Part shown: positions 31,682 through 39,658 of the stretch, one piece after another
Layout: each line of letters opens with the position of its first letter
How positions within the stretch are numbered: the first letter of the stretch is position 1
Assembly: GCF_034929435.1 (NCBI RefSeq)
Contig: NZ_JAYFUM010000001.1
Location: forward strand, 62,001-126,000
Source of the DNA: Arcicella rigui
Lineage (GTDB): Bacteria > Bacteroidota > Bacteroidia > Cytophagales > Spirosomataceae
DNA: 64,000 nt
Direction: 5' to 3'
Program-made: the position numbers and the translations under genes
Notes under the pieces: generated by a model
Databases searched by the model: none
Told to the model about the DNA's origin: nothing
Seen by the model: only the letters and a program-made list of their open reading frames with translations

Positions 31682-33139
31682 ATGAACCCAAAACTGACCA
31701 AAGCACATTTAGCCTCACATTCTCAAAAATTGAGCAAACTTCTTGAAGTACCCGACGAAAAAGTATTTGAATTACCCGAAAAAGTACTACAATTTGGAAC
31801 AGGAGTTTTATTGAGAGGGCTTTGTGATTATTTTATCGACAAAGCAAATAAGCAAGGCGTTTTTAATGGTCGTGTTGTTGTAGTAAAATCTACTGACAAA
31901 GGTGAAGCAGACGATTTTAATGAACAAGATGGACTTTTCACGCATTGTATTAAAGGACTTGAGAACGGCCAGCCAATAGAAGAGTATGTGCTGAATGCGT
32001 CGATTTCTCGTACATTATCTGCTCGTTCGGAATGGAATGAAGTACTCAACTGTGCCAAAAACCCAGAAATGCAAGTAATCATTTCTAATACCACAGAAGT
32101 AGGTATTGCTTTGCTGGAAAACGATAAAGTAACCAACAATCCTCCACAATCTTTCCCTGTTAAATTATTAGCGTTTTTATACGAGCGTTGGAAAACTTTT
32201 GGTGGTACAGCCAAAAGTGGAATGGTGATTATCCCAACGGAATTAATCGTAGGAAATGGTGATAAACTTCAAGAAATTGTTTTAGAACAAGCTCATAGAA
32301 ACGGACTTGAGCCAGATTTTATCGAGTGGCTCGAAACCCATAATCATTTTTGTAATTCATTAGTTGACAGAATTGTTCCGGGAAAACCAGACCAAGAAAC
32401 GAGAACTGACCTACAAAAAAGATTTGGCTACACAGACGATTTGATGATTCTTTCAGAAGTATATCGTTTATGGGCGATTCAAGGAGATGAGAAAATTCGT
32501 AAAATTTTAACTTTTGCTTCTGTTGATTCGGGCGTAATTATCGAAAGAGACATCGAAGTATATCGTGAATTAAAGTTAAGAATGCTCAATGGAACGCATA
32601 CGCTTACTTGTGGAATGTCTTATTTATTGGGCTTCCGTTTGGTAAAAGATGTAATGAGTAATGCTTATTTGAACAGAATCATTACCAACTTAATGCTTGG
32701 CGAAGTATCTTTAGCGATTCCGTATAAAATTGATTCAAAAATTAAAGACCGTTTCGGTAGAATGGTTTTAGACCGTTTCCGTAATCCATTCTTGAATCAT
32801 AAATTATTAGATATTACGGTTCAATATACTGCCAAAATGAAGATGAGAAATATCCCGATTCTGCTTCAATATTACCGTGAGTTTGGTAAAGCTCCAGAAC
32901 TTTTTGCAATGGGTTTTGCTGCTTATCTACAATTTATGAAGGCAGAAAAAGAAGTAAATGGAAATTATTACGGAGAGTCGAACGGAGAGTATTATCCAAT
33001 CAACTGTAATTTTGCTCCTTACTTCTATGAAGCTTGGGAAAATTTTGATTTAGACAAAGTATTAGCCAACCGCAGTTTGTGGGGTGAAGATTTAACACAA
33101 TTAGATGGCTTCGCAGATGCCGTAAGAAAGTATTTATGA
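31682..33139 (+). CDS. uxaB: Tagaturonate reductase (altronate oxidoreductase)
   Basis: A 485-residue long-chain mannitol-dehydrogenase-family enzyme that interconverts D-tagaturonate and D-altronate with NAD in galacturonate breakdown. Features: VLQFGTGVLLRGLCDYFID (nucleotide-binding start), VVVVKST, ISNTTEVG, then the catalytic domain with IVPGKPDQET and the family helix RMLNGTHTLTCG. First gene of a three-gene operon; its stop overlaps the start of the kinase gene by four bases (ATGA). The altronate dehydratase that would link it to the next two steps is not in this window. Confidence 0.93.
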   Translation: MNPKLTKAHLASHSQKLSKLLEVPDEKVFELPEKVLQFGTGVLLRGLCDYFIDKANKQGVFNGRVVVVKSTDKGEADDFNEQDGLFTHCIKGLENGQPIEEYVLNASISRTLSARSEWNEVLNCAKNPEMQVIISNTTEVGIALLENDKVTNNPPQSFPVKLLAFLYERWKTFGGTAKSGMVIIPTELIVGNGDKLQEIVLEQAHRNGLEPDFIEWLETHNHFCNSLVDRIVPGKPDQETRTDLQKRFGYTDDLMILSEVYRLWAIQGDEKIRKILTFASVDSGVIIERDIEVYRELKLRMLNGTHTLTCGMSYLLGFRLVKDVMSNAYLNRIITNLMLGEVSLAIPYKIDSKIKDRFGRMVLDRFRNPFLNHKLLDITVQYTAKMKMRNIPILLQYYREFGKAPELFAMGFAAYLQFMKAEKEVNGNYYGESNGEYYPINCNFAPYFYEAWENFDLDKVLANRSLWGEDLTQLDGFADAVRKYL

Positions 33140-34143
33140 AAAGAGTAGTCACTTTCGGTGAGGTAATGATGAGGCTTTGTACGCCTCGTCATCACCGTTT
33201 TCAACAAGCGACAAGTTTCGATATTAATTTTGGAGGGGGCGAAGCGAATGTTTCGTCCTCTTTGTCTATAATGGGAATACCTGCCAGCCATGTTACTCGA
33301 TTCCCAGACAACGACTTGGGGCAAACAGCCATCAACGCTTACAGAAAACATGGTGTGGATACCCAGCATATCGTTTTGGGTGGCGACCGCATCGGTGTTT
33401 ATTTTGTAGAACAAGGCGTAGCCATGCGACCCAGCAAAGTTATTTACGATAGAGCCGCTTCTTCATTTGCTACGCTGAATCCAGCGGATTTTGATTGGGA
33501 ATTGATTTTTCAAGATGCCCAGTGGTTTCATTTTACAGGAATAACCCCTGCGATTTCTGCTTCGGCGGCTCAGGCTTGTTTGGAAGCCGTTAAAGCAGCC
33601 AGTAGAATGGGATTAACCGTTTCGGCAGATGTAGGTTACCGTTCAAATTTATGGAAATGGGGAAAACGCCCCAAAGAAGTAATGCCCGAACTGATAGAGT
33701 ACTGCGATGTAATCATTTGTAGCAAAGGCGATGCCGCTGATATGTTTAGTATTGTTCCGACAGACGAAAAGAAAAGCTTTAAATCTGTGTGTCAGCAACT
33801 CAATGAACGGTTTCCTAAACTCAAGAAAATACTTTCTACCAAAAGAGGACAGATTTCAGCTTCGCATAATACACTTGTCGGAAAATGTTGGAATGGAGTA
33901 GAAATGTTAGAAACCAAAACCTTGAACATTCCAGACATTGTAGATAGAATTGGCGGAGGCGATGCGTTTATGGCAGGTTATATTTATGGAGAATTGATTT
34001 ACCAAAATACCCAAAAAGCCATAGAATTTGGGGTAGCAGCTTCGGGCTTGAAACATACCATTGAAGGCGATTTTAATATTGCCAGTGTTGCCGAAATAGA
34101 AGCCGTAATGAATGGCGATGTTAGCGGAAAAATAAGAAGATAA
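33136..34143 (+). CDS. kdgK: 2-dehydro-3-deoxygluconokinase (PfkB-family sugar kinase)
   Basis: A 335-residue PfkB-family kinase that phosphorylates 2-keto-3-deoxygluconate to KDPG. The N-terminal VVTFGEVMMRLCTP and NFGGGEANVSSSLSIMG are substrate-binding segments; RIGGGDAFMAGYIYG is the second PfkB signature, with the catalytic aspartate in GGGDAF. Position between uxaB and eda fixes the substrate with good confidence. It overlaps uxaB by four bases and ends 1 base before the eda start, a tightly coupled operon. Confidence 0.92.
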   Translation: MKRVVTFGEVMMRLCTPRHHRFQQATSFDINFGGGEANVSSSLSIMGIPASHVTRFPDNDLGQTAINAYRKHGVDTQHIVLGGDRIGVYFVEQGVAMRPSKVIYDRAASSFATLNPADFDWELIFQDAQWFHFTGITPAISASAAQACLEAVKAASRMGLTVSADVGYRSNLWKWGKRPKEVMPELIEYCDVIICSKGDAADMFSIVPTDEKKSFKSVCQQLNERFPKLKKILSTKRGQISASHNTLVGKCWNGVEMLETKTLNIPDIVDRIGGGDAFMAGYIYGELIYQNTQKAIEFGVAASGLKHTIEGDFNIASVAEIEAVMNGDVSGKIRR

Positions 34144-34144
34144 G

Positions 34145-34810
34145 ATGAAATTTCCTCAAAAAAGTATTTATGCCAAATTGGACGAAGTACCTATCATGCC
34201 ACTTTTCAATCATCCAGATATAGAAACAAGCAAAGCCGTTGCCAAAGCTTGTTATGATGGAGGCATCAGAGTATTTGAATATACCAATCGTGGTAAAGGA
34301 GCGGATAAAGTTTTTGCAGCTTTGGTAAAATACATTCGTGACGAATTCCCTGATATGGCAATTGGTATCGGTACAATTTATAATGCCCAAGAAGCCGAGT
34401 ACTTTGTTAGTTTAGATGCTGATTTTATCGTTCAGCCCACTTTGGATGCAGGAGTGGCAAAGGTTTGTCAGCAAAATCAAATGGCTTGGTTTCCGGGCGT
34501 ACTTACTGCCAATGAAATTTACCAAGCACATCTTTTAGGAGCTGATATTGTAAAGATATTTCCAGCCAATGTACTGAATCCATCCTTCATTAAATCTATT
34601 AAAAGTATTTTACCAAAGGTAGAAATGATGATTACGGGAGGGGTTGAGCCTACTGCTCAAAGTTTGAATACTTGGTTTGGTGCAGGAGCAAAAGCCGTAG
34701 GAATGGGAGGACAATTATTCCCTAAAGACATTTTGGAAAAAAATAATTTTGATTGGATTGAAACTACCGTCAGAAACTGTATCAGTATAGTGAAAGGAAA
34801 GCACGAATAA
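34145..34810 (+). CDS. eda: KDPG/KHG aldolase
   Basis: A 221-residue class I aldolase that splits 2-keto-3-deoxy-6-phosphogluconate into pyruvate and glyceraldehyde-3-phosphate. The TIM-barrel has IRVFEYTNRGKGA (catalytic glutamate region), GTIYNAQEAEYF, FIVQPTLDAGVAKVC, the Schiff-base lysine in DIVKIFPAN and the phosphate loop TGGVEPT. Last gene of the operon uxaB-kdgK-eda, which turns tagaturonate-derived KDG into central metabolites. Confidence 0.93.
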   Translation: MKFPQKSIYAKLDEVPIMPLFNHPDIETSKAVAKACYDGGIRVFEYTNRGKGADKVFAALVKYIRDEFPDMAIGIGTIYNAQEAEYFVSLDADFIVQPTLDAGVAKVCQQNQMAWFPGVLTANEIYQAHLLGADIVKIFPANVLNPSFIKSIKSILPKVEMMITGGVEPTAQSLNTWFGAGAKAVGMGGQLFPKDILEKNNFDWIETTVRNCISIVKGKHE

Positions 34811-34860
34811 CTTATACGATGCCATTTACTTATTATTCAATGAGTAATTTTTTCATATCG

Positions 34861-34895
34861 TTTGAAGGTAATATCTTACATTCTCATTAATTTTG
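34861..34895 (+). promoter_or_regulatory. Promoter of mreB
   Basis: TTTG (34861-34864), a 23-base spacer and TAATTTTG (34888-34895), about 96 bases before the mreB ATG. Confidence 0.65.
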
Positions 34896-34990
34896 TACTT
34901 TTACAAGAATATCCAAGCACAGGTTGTTTTAATTAATTAACTTTACACGAAACCTGACAAGAATACTAAAATAAAGAACAAAATAATAAA

Positions 34991-36016
34991 ATGGGATTAT
35001 TTAATTTCCTGACTTCAGACATTGCGATTGACCTTGGTACTGCCAATACGTTAATTATCCATAAAGATAGAATAGTGGTTGACGAACCATCTATTATTGC
35101 CCTTGATAAAGCCACCAACAAAGTGTTGGCGATTGGAAACAAGGCAATGCAGATGCACGAAAAAACTAACGAAAATATCAAAACTATCCGTCCTTTGAAA
35201 GATGGAGTAATTGCCGACTTTACGGCTGCCGAATTGATGATTCGTGGAATGATTAAGATGATTGATACGGGCAACCGTTTCTTTACACCTTCTCATCGAA
35301 TGGTTATCTGTATTCCTTCTGGTATCACAGAGGTAGAAAAAAGAGCGGTAAAAGATTCAGCCGAACACGCTGGAGCGAAAGAAGTGTACATGATTCACGA
35401 GCCAATTGCTGCGGCAATCGGTATCGGTATTGATATTGAACAACCAAATGGTTCAATGATTGTGGACATCGGCGGTGGTACTACTGAAATTGCTGTTATT
35501 GCCCTTTCAGGTATTGTATGCGAAGCTTCGGTTCGTATTGCTGGTGATGTGTTTACTCGTGACATTGTTGATTATATGCGTCGTGAACACAATTTATTAA
35601 TTGGTGAACGTTCGGCAGAATTAATCAAAATCGAAGTAGGCTCGGCTTTACCAGAATTAGATAATCCGCCAGCGGATTATGAAATTCGTGGACGAGATTT
35701 GATGACAGGTATTCCTAAAGAAATTAAAGTAACGTACTCTGAGATTGCTTATGCTTTGGACAAGTCGATTTCAAAAATTGAAGAAGCCGTAATGAAGGCT
35801 TTAGAGGTTTCTCCTCCAGAACTTTCAGCCGATATTTACCATAATGGTATTCATTTAACAGGCGGTGGAGCTTTATTACATGGTTTAGACAAACGCTTGG
35901 CGAATAAAACAAAACTTCCAATTCATATTGCCGATGATCCTTTAAGAGCCGTTGTGCGAGGTACTGGCGAGGTACTCAAGCACCTTGATCATTTCAAGCC
36001 AATACTTATCTCTTAA
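34991..36016 (+). CDS. mreB: Rod shape-determining actin homolog MreB
   Basis: A 341-residue actin-family ATPase that forms membrane-bound filaments guiding cell-wall elongation. The phosphate-1 motif is AIDLGTANTLI near residue 11, the phosphate-2 motif is MIVDIGGGTTEIAVI, and HLTGGGALLHGLD is the adenosine motif. The N-terminus MGLFNFLTSDI contains the short amphipathic membrane-binding stretch. First of the mre genes, with a good promoter and a long hairpin after the stop, so much of its transcript may end before mreC. Confidence 0.97.
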   Translation: MGLFNFLTSDIAIDLGTANTLIIHKDRIVVDEPSIIALDKATNKVLAIGNKAMQMHEKTNENIKTIRPLKDGVIADFTAAELMIRGMIKMIDTGNRFFTPSHRMVICIPSGITEVEKRAVKDSAEHAGAKEVYMIHEPIAAAIGIGIDIEQPNGSMIVDIGGGTTEIAVIALSGIVCEASVRIAGDVFTRDIVDYMRREHNLLIGERSAELIKIEVGSALPELDNPPADYEIRGRDLMTGIPKEIKVTYSEIAYALDKSISKIEEAVMKALEVSPPELSADIYHNGIHLTGGGALLHGLDKRLANKTKLPIHIADDPLRAVVRGTGEVLKHLDHFKPILIS

Positions 36017-36030
36017 TGTGGCAATACATG

Positions 36031-36080
36031 AAATGGGTAAATGAAAGAATAAAACCAAACGTTCTTTCATTTACTCATTT
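36031..36080 (+). terminator. Long hairpin after mreB
   Basis: A 19-bp stem (AAATGGGTAAATGAAAGAA with its complement, one G-U) and a 12-base loop, 15 bases after the mreB stop. No strong T-run follows, so it may attenuate or protect the transcript rather than end it fully. Confidence 0.6.
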
Positions 36081-36296
36081 TACATTAAGGGCTATTCGCA
36101 GTTAGTACTGTACGAAGGATTATAAAACTGTTGTTTTCGGATTTCAGATGTCGGATTTCAGCTTTGTAAAAAGTTTTTTGAGGAAATATTTTATCCAATT
36201 TCCGAAATCAGAAATCCCAAATCATAAATTGCTTTAAAACTTTCGTACACAATTAATTCGCAATTATACAATCATCCAAGAATCTATTTTCAGAAA
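36081..36296. repeat. CGGATTTCAG-word repeat between mreB and mreC
   Basis: Bases 36137-36160 contain two copies of TCGGATTTCAG, and 36200-36229 contain roughly complementary words (CCGAAATCAGAAATCCC). No gene is present in the 280-base mreB-mreC gap. Confidence 0.55.
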
Positions 36297-37145
36297 ATGT
36301 ATCAGTTAATCCAATTTTTATCCAGAAAACGAGCCTTCATTTTGTTCGCATTGTTGGAAATACTGAGTCTCTGGTTTTTCTATTCGGTCAATAATTATCC
36401 AAGTGCAATACTTTTCAATACCACAAATCTTTACGTTGCACAAGCCTTGAAGTTATCCAATTCTCTTGTTGAATACTCTAATCTAAAAGCTGTAAATACA
36501 GATTTAGCCTCAGAAAACAAACGCTTGAATGAAATGGTAGCTAAATTACAGGCTCAGCAGCTTAATGTACCTACGTCTGTTGTTCGCTATAAAGCAGATT
36601 CTGCGGTAGCAGCACGTTTTAAATATACCGTAGCCAAAATCACAAACCTCACTACTTCTCAATTCAATAATTATATTACGATTGATAAAGGTTCGGCTGA
36701 TGGTTTAGCTCCTGGAATGGGCGTAATTTCATCAACTGGAGTAGTTGGAAAGATTAAATCTTGTTCAGAACATTATTCAAGAGTAATCACAATTTTGCAT
36801 TCAGATTATACGGTTTCTGCTAAAATAAAAAGTAATAGCGAGATTGGTTCAATCAAATGGGATGGCGTAAATCCTGAAATTGTTGAAATGACAGATGTAT
36901 CAAGATACAAAACCGTAAGAGTACGTGATACGATTATGACTTCTGACTTCAACTATGTTTTCCCGCCAAACATCGTAATTGGCTACGTGAAGAAAGTTGG
37001 CGTAAAACCAGATAATACTTTCCATGATATAAAAGTACAGTTGGCAACTGATTTTCACACACTTTCGTATGTGTATGTGATTAACAATACTTTAGAAAAG
37101 GAACAAAAAAAATTAGAGGAAATTGATAACGAACCTAAAAAGTAA
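36297..37145 (+). CDS. mreC: Rod shape-determining protein MreC
   Basis: A 282-residue elongasome scaffold. One membrane helix (about residues 13-30) is followed by a coiled coil (about 60-95, with ENKRLNEMVAKLQAQQ) and the double beta-barrel periplasmic domain typical of MreC, including ITIDKGSADGLAPGMGVISSTGVVGKI and the later GYVKKVG. It links MreB filaments with the wall synthases. Followed 50 bases later by mreD. Confidence 0.95.
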   Translation: MYQLIQFLSRKRAFILFALLEILSLWFFYSVNNYPSAILFNTTNLYVAQALKLSNSLVEYSNLKAVNTDLASENKRLNEMVAKLQAQQLNVPTSVVRYKADSAVAARFKYTVAKITNLTTSQFNNYITIDKGSADGLAPGMGVISSTGVVGKIKSCSEHYSRVITILHSDYTVSAKIKSNSEIGSIKWDGVNPEIVEMTDVSRYKTVRVRDTIMTSDFNYVFPPNIVIGYVKKVGVKPDNTFHDIKVQLATDFHTLSYVYVINNTLEKEQKKLEEIDNEPKK

Positions 37146-37195
37146 TATCTTTTGCGGCATCGCCCAATCATTAAACTCGGCAACCTGATTTAAGA

Positions 37196-37702
37196 ATGAC
37201 TCCCAGAAATATAGTTCCTCAAATTTTTACCTTTATTTTTTATCTTTTGTTGCAAATTTTCTTTGTCAGACAATTGGTATTTTTTAACTATGCGTTTTGT
37301 TTTGTGTATGTAGCCACTATCATCTTATTGCCTTTTGATACCTCAAGAGTACAGTTAATCTTGTTGGGTTTTGTGGCAGGAATGTTGGTAGATGTATTCT
37401 ACAATACAATTGGGGCAAATGCCGCCGCCATGACTTTAATTGCTTACTTACGCCAGCCCGTGTTGACTTTGTTAGTGCCACAAAGAGGTTATGACGAACG
37501 TCAGATTTTAAGCTTAAAATCTATGGGAGCTTCATGGTTTTTGAGTTATGTCGTTATCCTAACTATGATTCACCATTTTGTGCTTTTTTCTTTAGAAGCT
37601 TCCAACTTTGGCTTAATAGTTCCGATATTAATGAAAGTAATAGCCAGTACTATTTTCACTACACTTGTAATCATCATCATTCAATTTTTCAGAAAAGATT
37701 AA
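37196..37702 (+). CDS. mreD: Rod shape-determining protein MreD
   Basis: A 168-residue membrane protein with about five helices and almost no soluble part, matching the size and hydrophobic pattern of MreD. Its place right after mreC is the strongest evidence. The usual following genes pbpA/mrdA and rodA are not here; a sigma-factor gene comes next instead. Confidence 0.88.
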   Translation: MTPRNIVPQIFTFIFYLLLQIFFVRQLVFFNYAFCFVYVATIILLPFDTSRVQLILLGFVAGMLVDVFYNTIGANAAAMTLIAYLRQPVLTLLVPQRGYDERQILSLKSMGASWFLSYVVILTMIHHFVLFSLEASNFGLIVPILMKVIASTIFTTLVIIIIQFFRKD

Positions 37703-37873
37703 AATTCTTCTAAAAAAATAATGTGCCTTTTTGTCAGGAATATAGCCTGAAAAATCCTTGGCAAGTTGTTTGTTCGTAGAAGATACCCGACACTTTATAA
37801 TTTGGATGACTGATGACGAATGATAATGATATGTCATTTTCTATTTTTTATCCAGTGATATTCAGCAGCAACC

Positions 37874-38491
37874 ATGGACGAGCAAGAAGAAATCAAAATA
37901 ACTCAAACCTATTCTGAAGCCGAAAAACACAAGGTTTTCGAGAAAGAATTTATGCCGTACATTGACTCAATGTACAACTTTGCCTTTCGTCTGACAAATG
38001 ATGAAGATGATGCCAACGACCTTGTACAAGATACTTATCTTAAAGCATTCAGATTTATCAACTCTTTTGCAGAAGGAACTAATGCTAAAGCATGGCTTTT
38101 CAGGATTTTAAAGAATAGTTTTATCAACGACTTTAGAAAAAAATCTAAAGAACCATCAAAGGTTGATTACCAAGACGTTGAGACTACTTATAATTCAGAA
38201 GAAGATGCAGAAACAACGCAAACAGTAGATTTACGTGCTGATACTGTTCAAGACTTAATCGGCGATGAAATCGCTAATGCTTTGAATGCGTTGCCCGTAG
38301 ATTTTCGTACTGTCATTATTCTTTGTGATGTCGAAGGATTCACGTATGAAGAAATGGCAAAAATTTTGGATATTCCAATCGGAACAGTTCGCTCTCGTTT
38401 GCACAGAGCAAGGATGTTATTAAAAGAAAAATTAAAATCTTATGCCAAATCATTGGGTTATGATGTAAATGCTGACAGTATGGCAGAGTAA
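37874..38491 (+). CDS. ECF-type RNA polymerase sigma factor
   Basis: A 205-residue sigma-70 family protein with region 2 (about residues 28-95: YIDSMYNFAFRLTNDEDDANDLVQDTYLKAF, then WLFRILKNSFINDFRKK) and region 4 (about 138-195: LNALPVDFRTVIILCDVEGFTYEEMAKILDIPIGTVRSRLHRAR). The two are joined by an acidic linker. There is no region 1.1 or 3, so it belongs to the extracytoplasmic-function group. A small cysteine-containing protein 150 bases downstream is a candidate anti-sigma factor. Target promoters are unknown. Confidence 0.93.
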   Translation: MDEQEEIKITQTYSEAEKHKVFEKEFMPYIDSMYNFAFRLTNDEDDANDLVQDTYLKAFRFINSFAEGTNAKAWLFRILKNSFINDFRKKSKEPSKVDYQDVETTYNSEEDAETTQTVDLRADTVQDLIGDEIANALNALPVDFRTVIILCDVEGFTYEEMAKILDIPIGTVRSRLHRARMLLKEKLKSYAKSLGYDVNADSMAE

Positions 38492-38579
38492 TTATTGACA
38501 AACAGAGAAAAATGTACTATTTTTCTATATTTTTTAAGGAAAGGGAATTTTTTTTTAAACCTTCCTGTTCAATAACTAC

Positions 38580-38596
38580 TTGATTATCATAATCAA
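38580..38596. promoter_or_regulatory. Palindrome between the sigma and candidate anti-sigma genes
   Basis: TTGATTATCATAATCAA is a perfect 8+1+8 palindrome in the 150-base gap, 45 bases before the next start codon. It has the size and symmetry of a dimeric repressor site. Confidence 0.4.
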
Positions 38597-38641
38597 ACCC
38601 CATTGAAACGCCAAATTAAAATTGATTAATCCTATAGAATA

Positions 38642-38908
38642 ATGGTTTCCGAGGTTGAAAAAATTCAAAAAAAGACAAGTTGCGAGCATCAGTCTGAGTG
38701 CATGAAATTGGTACAGTTAATTGTGGACGGGCAAGCAACAGACGAGCAAATAGCTCAGTTTAAGGAAAACATGGATAAATGTTTACCTTGCGAAAAAGGA
38801 TATGAGTTAGAAAAGTGTATTAAAGAGACAATGCAATTGAAATTAGAAAAGAAATGTATTCCTTCTAATTTGATTGATTGTATCAAAAAGAAAATAAGTG
38901 CATTATAA
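38642..38908 (+). CDS. Small cysteine-rich protein, candidate anti-sigma factor
   Basis: An 88-residue soluble protein with a zinc-finger-like cysteine pattern: CEHQSECMKLVQLIVDGQAT at the start, then CLPCEKGYELEKC and a late cysteine pair. The layout (a helix ending in a CxxC-type site, then a short helix) resembles the zinc-containing anti-sigma domain of the RsrA/ChrR type (HxxxCxxC), although the histidine falls outside the exact motif. It directly follows an ECF sigma gene on the same strand, which supports the role. There is no membrane segment, so it would be a soluble, perhaps redox- or metal-responsive, regulator. Confidence 0.65.
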   Translation: MVSEVEKIQKKTSCEHQSECMKLVQLIVDGQATDEQIAQFKENMDKCLPCEKGYELEKCIKETMQLKLEKKCIPSNLIDCIKKKISAL

Positions 38909-39003
38909 GTAACCCTTTTGAGGGTTCAGTAAAATGGTTATTAAGTTTATCGTTTATTTACGATTTTACTTAATAACTTTTTTTTTAAATCAAGTTTTTA
39001 CCA

Positions 39004-39588
39004 TTGACGCTTCAAAAATTGGAAAACGGAAAACTTATCATCTTCTCTGCCCCTTCTGGTTCGGGCAAAACTACCATTGTAAAACATTTACTTGCCAACA
39101 ACGACAATCTTGGCTTTTCTATTTCTGCTTGTACTCGTGATAAACGTGGACGTAATGAAGAAAACGGTAAGGATTATTACTTTATGTCTCCAGATGAGTT
39201 CAAAATCAAGATTGATAACGACGAATTTGTGGAGTGGGAAGAAGTATATCCCGGAGCTTATTATGGTACTTTAAAATCAGAAATAGAACGCCTTTGGGCT
39301 TCTGGTAAACACGTTATTTTTGATGTAGATGTACGTGGAGGTGTGAAACTCAAAGAGTATTATAAAGAGCGTGCTTTGTCGATTTTTGTGAAAGTACCAA
39401 GCGTGCAAGAATTAGAAAAGCGTTTGCGTGAACGTGGTACAGACTCTGAAGATTCGATTTCTAAAAGAGTTTTTAAAATGAATTTTGAAATGTCATTTCA
39501 AGATAAATTCGATGTTGTTTTACTTAATGACGATTTGACAGAAGCTTTCAGAAAAGCACAGAAATTATTTGAAGAGTTTACACAATAG
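39004..39588 (+). CDS. gmk: Guanylate kinase (TTG start)
   Basis: A 194-residue enzyme that phosphorylates GMP to GDP. The P-loop is FSAPSGSGKTT (about residues 14-24); CTRDKRGRNEENGKDYYFM is the GMP-binding segment with its Ser/Arg/Tyr contacts; RLRERGTDSEDSISKR is the lid region. The frame upstream of the TTG has a stop five codons away and contains no ATG or GTG, and the first in-frame ATG is past the P-loop, so TTG at 39004 is the start. Confidence 0.94.
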   Translation: MTLQKLENGKLIIFSAPSGSGKTTIVKHLLANNDNLGFSISACTRDKRGRNEENGKDYYFMSPDEFKIKIDNDEFVEWEEVYPGAYYGTLKSEIERLWASGKHVIFDVDVRGGVKLKEYYKERALSIFVKVPSVQELEKRLRERGTDSEDSISKRVFKMNFEMSFQDKFDVVLLNDDLTEAFRKAQKLFEEFTQ

Positions 39589-39601
39589 AGTAGAAGTATT
39601 G

Positions 39602-39639
39602 CTTCGTGTTTGCTAAAAGGCATTTTAGCAAACACGAAG
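39602..39639. terminator. Hairpin between gmk and the S9 peptidase gene
   Basis: A perfect 17-bp stem, CTTCGTGTTTGCTAAAA and its complement, with a 4-base loop, lies between converging genes. T-runs are short on both sides. Confidence 0.65.
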
Positions 39640-39658
39640 TAAAACATTCATTGGATTG

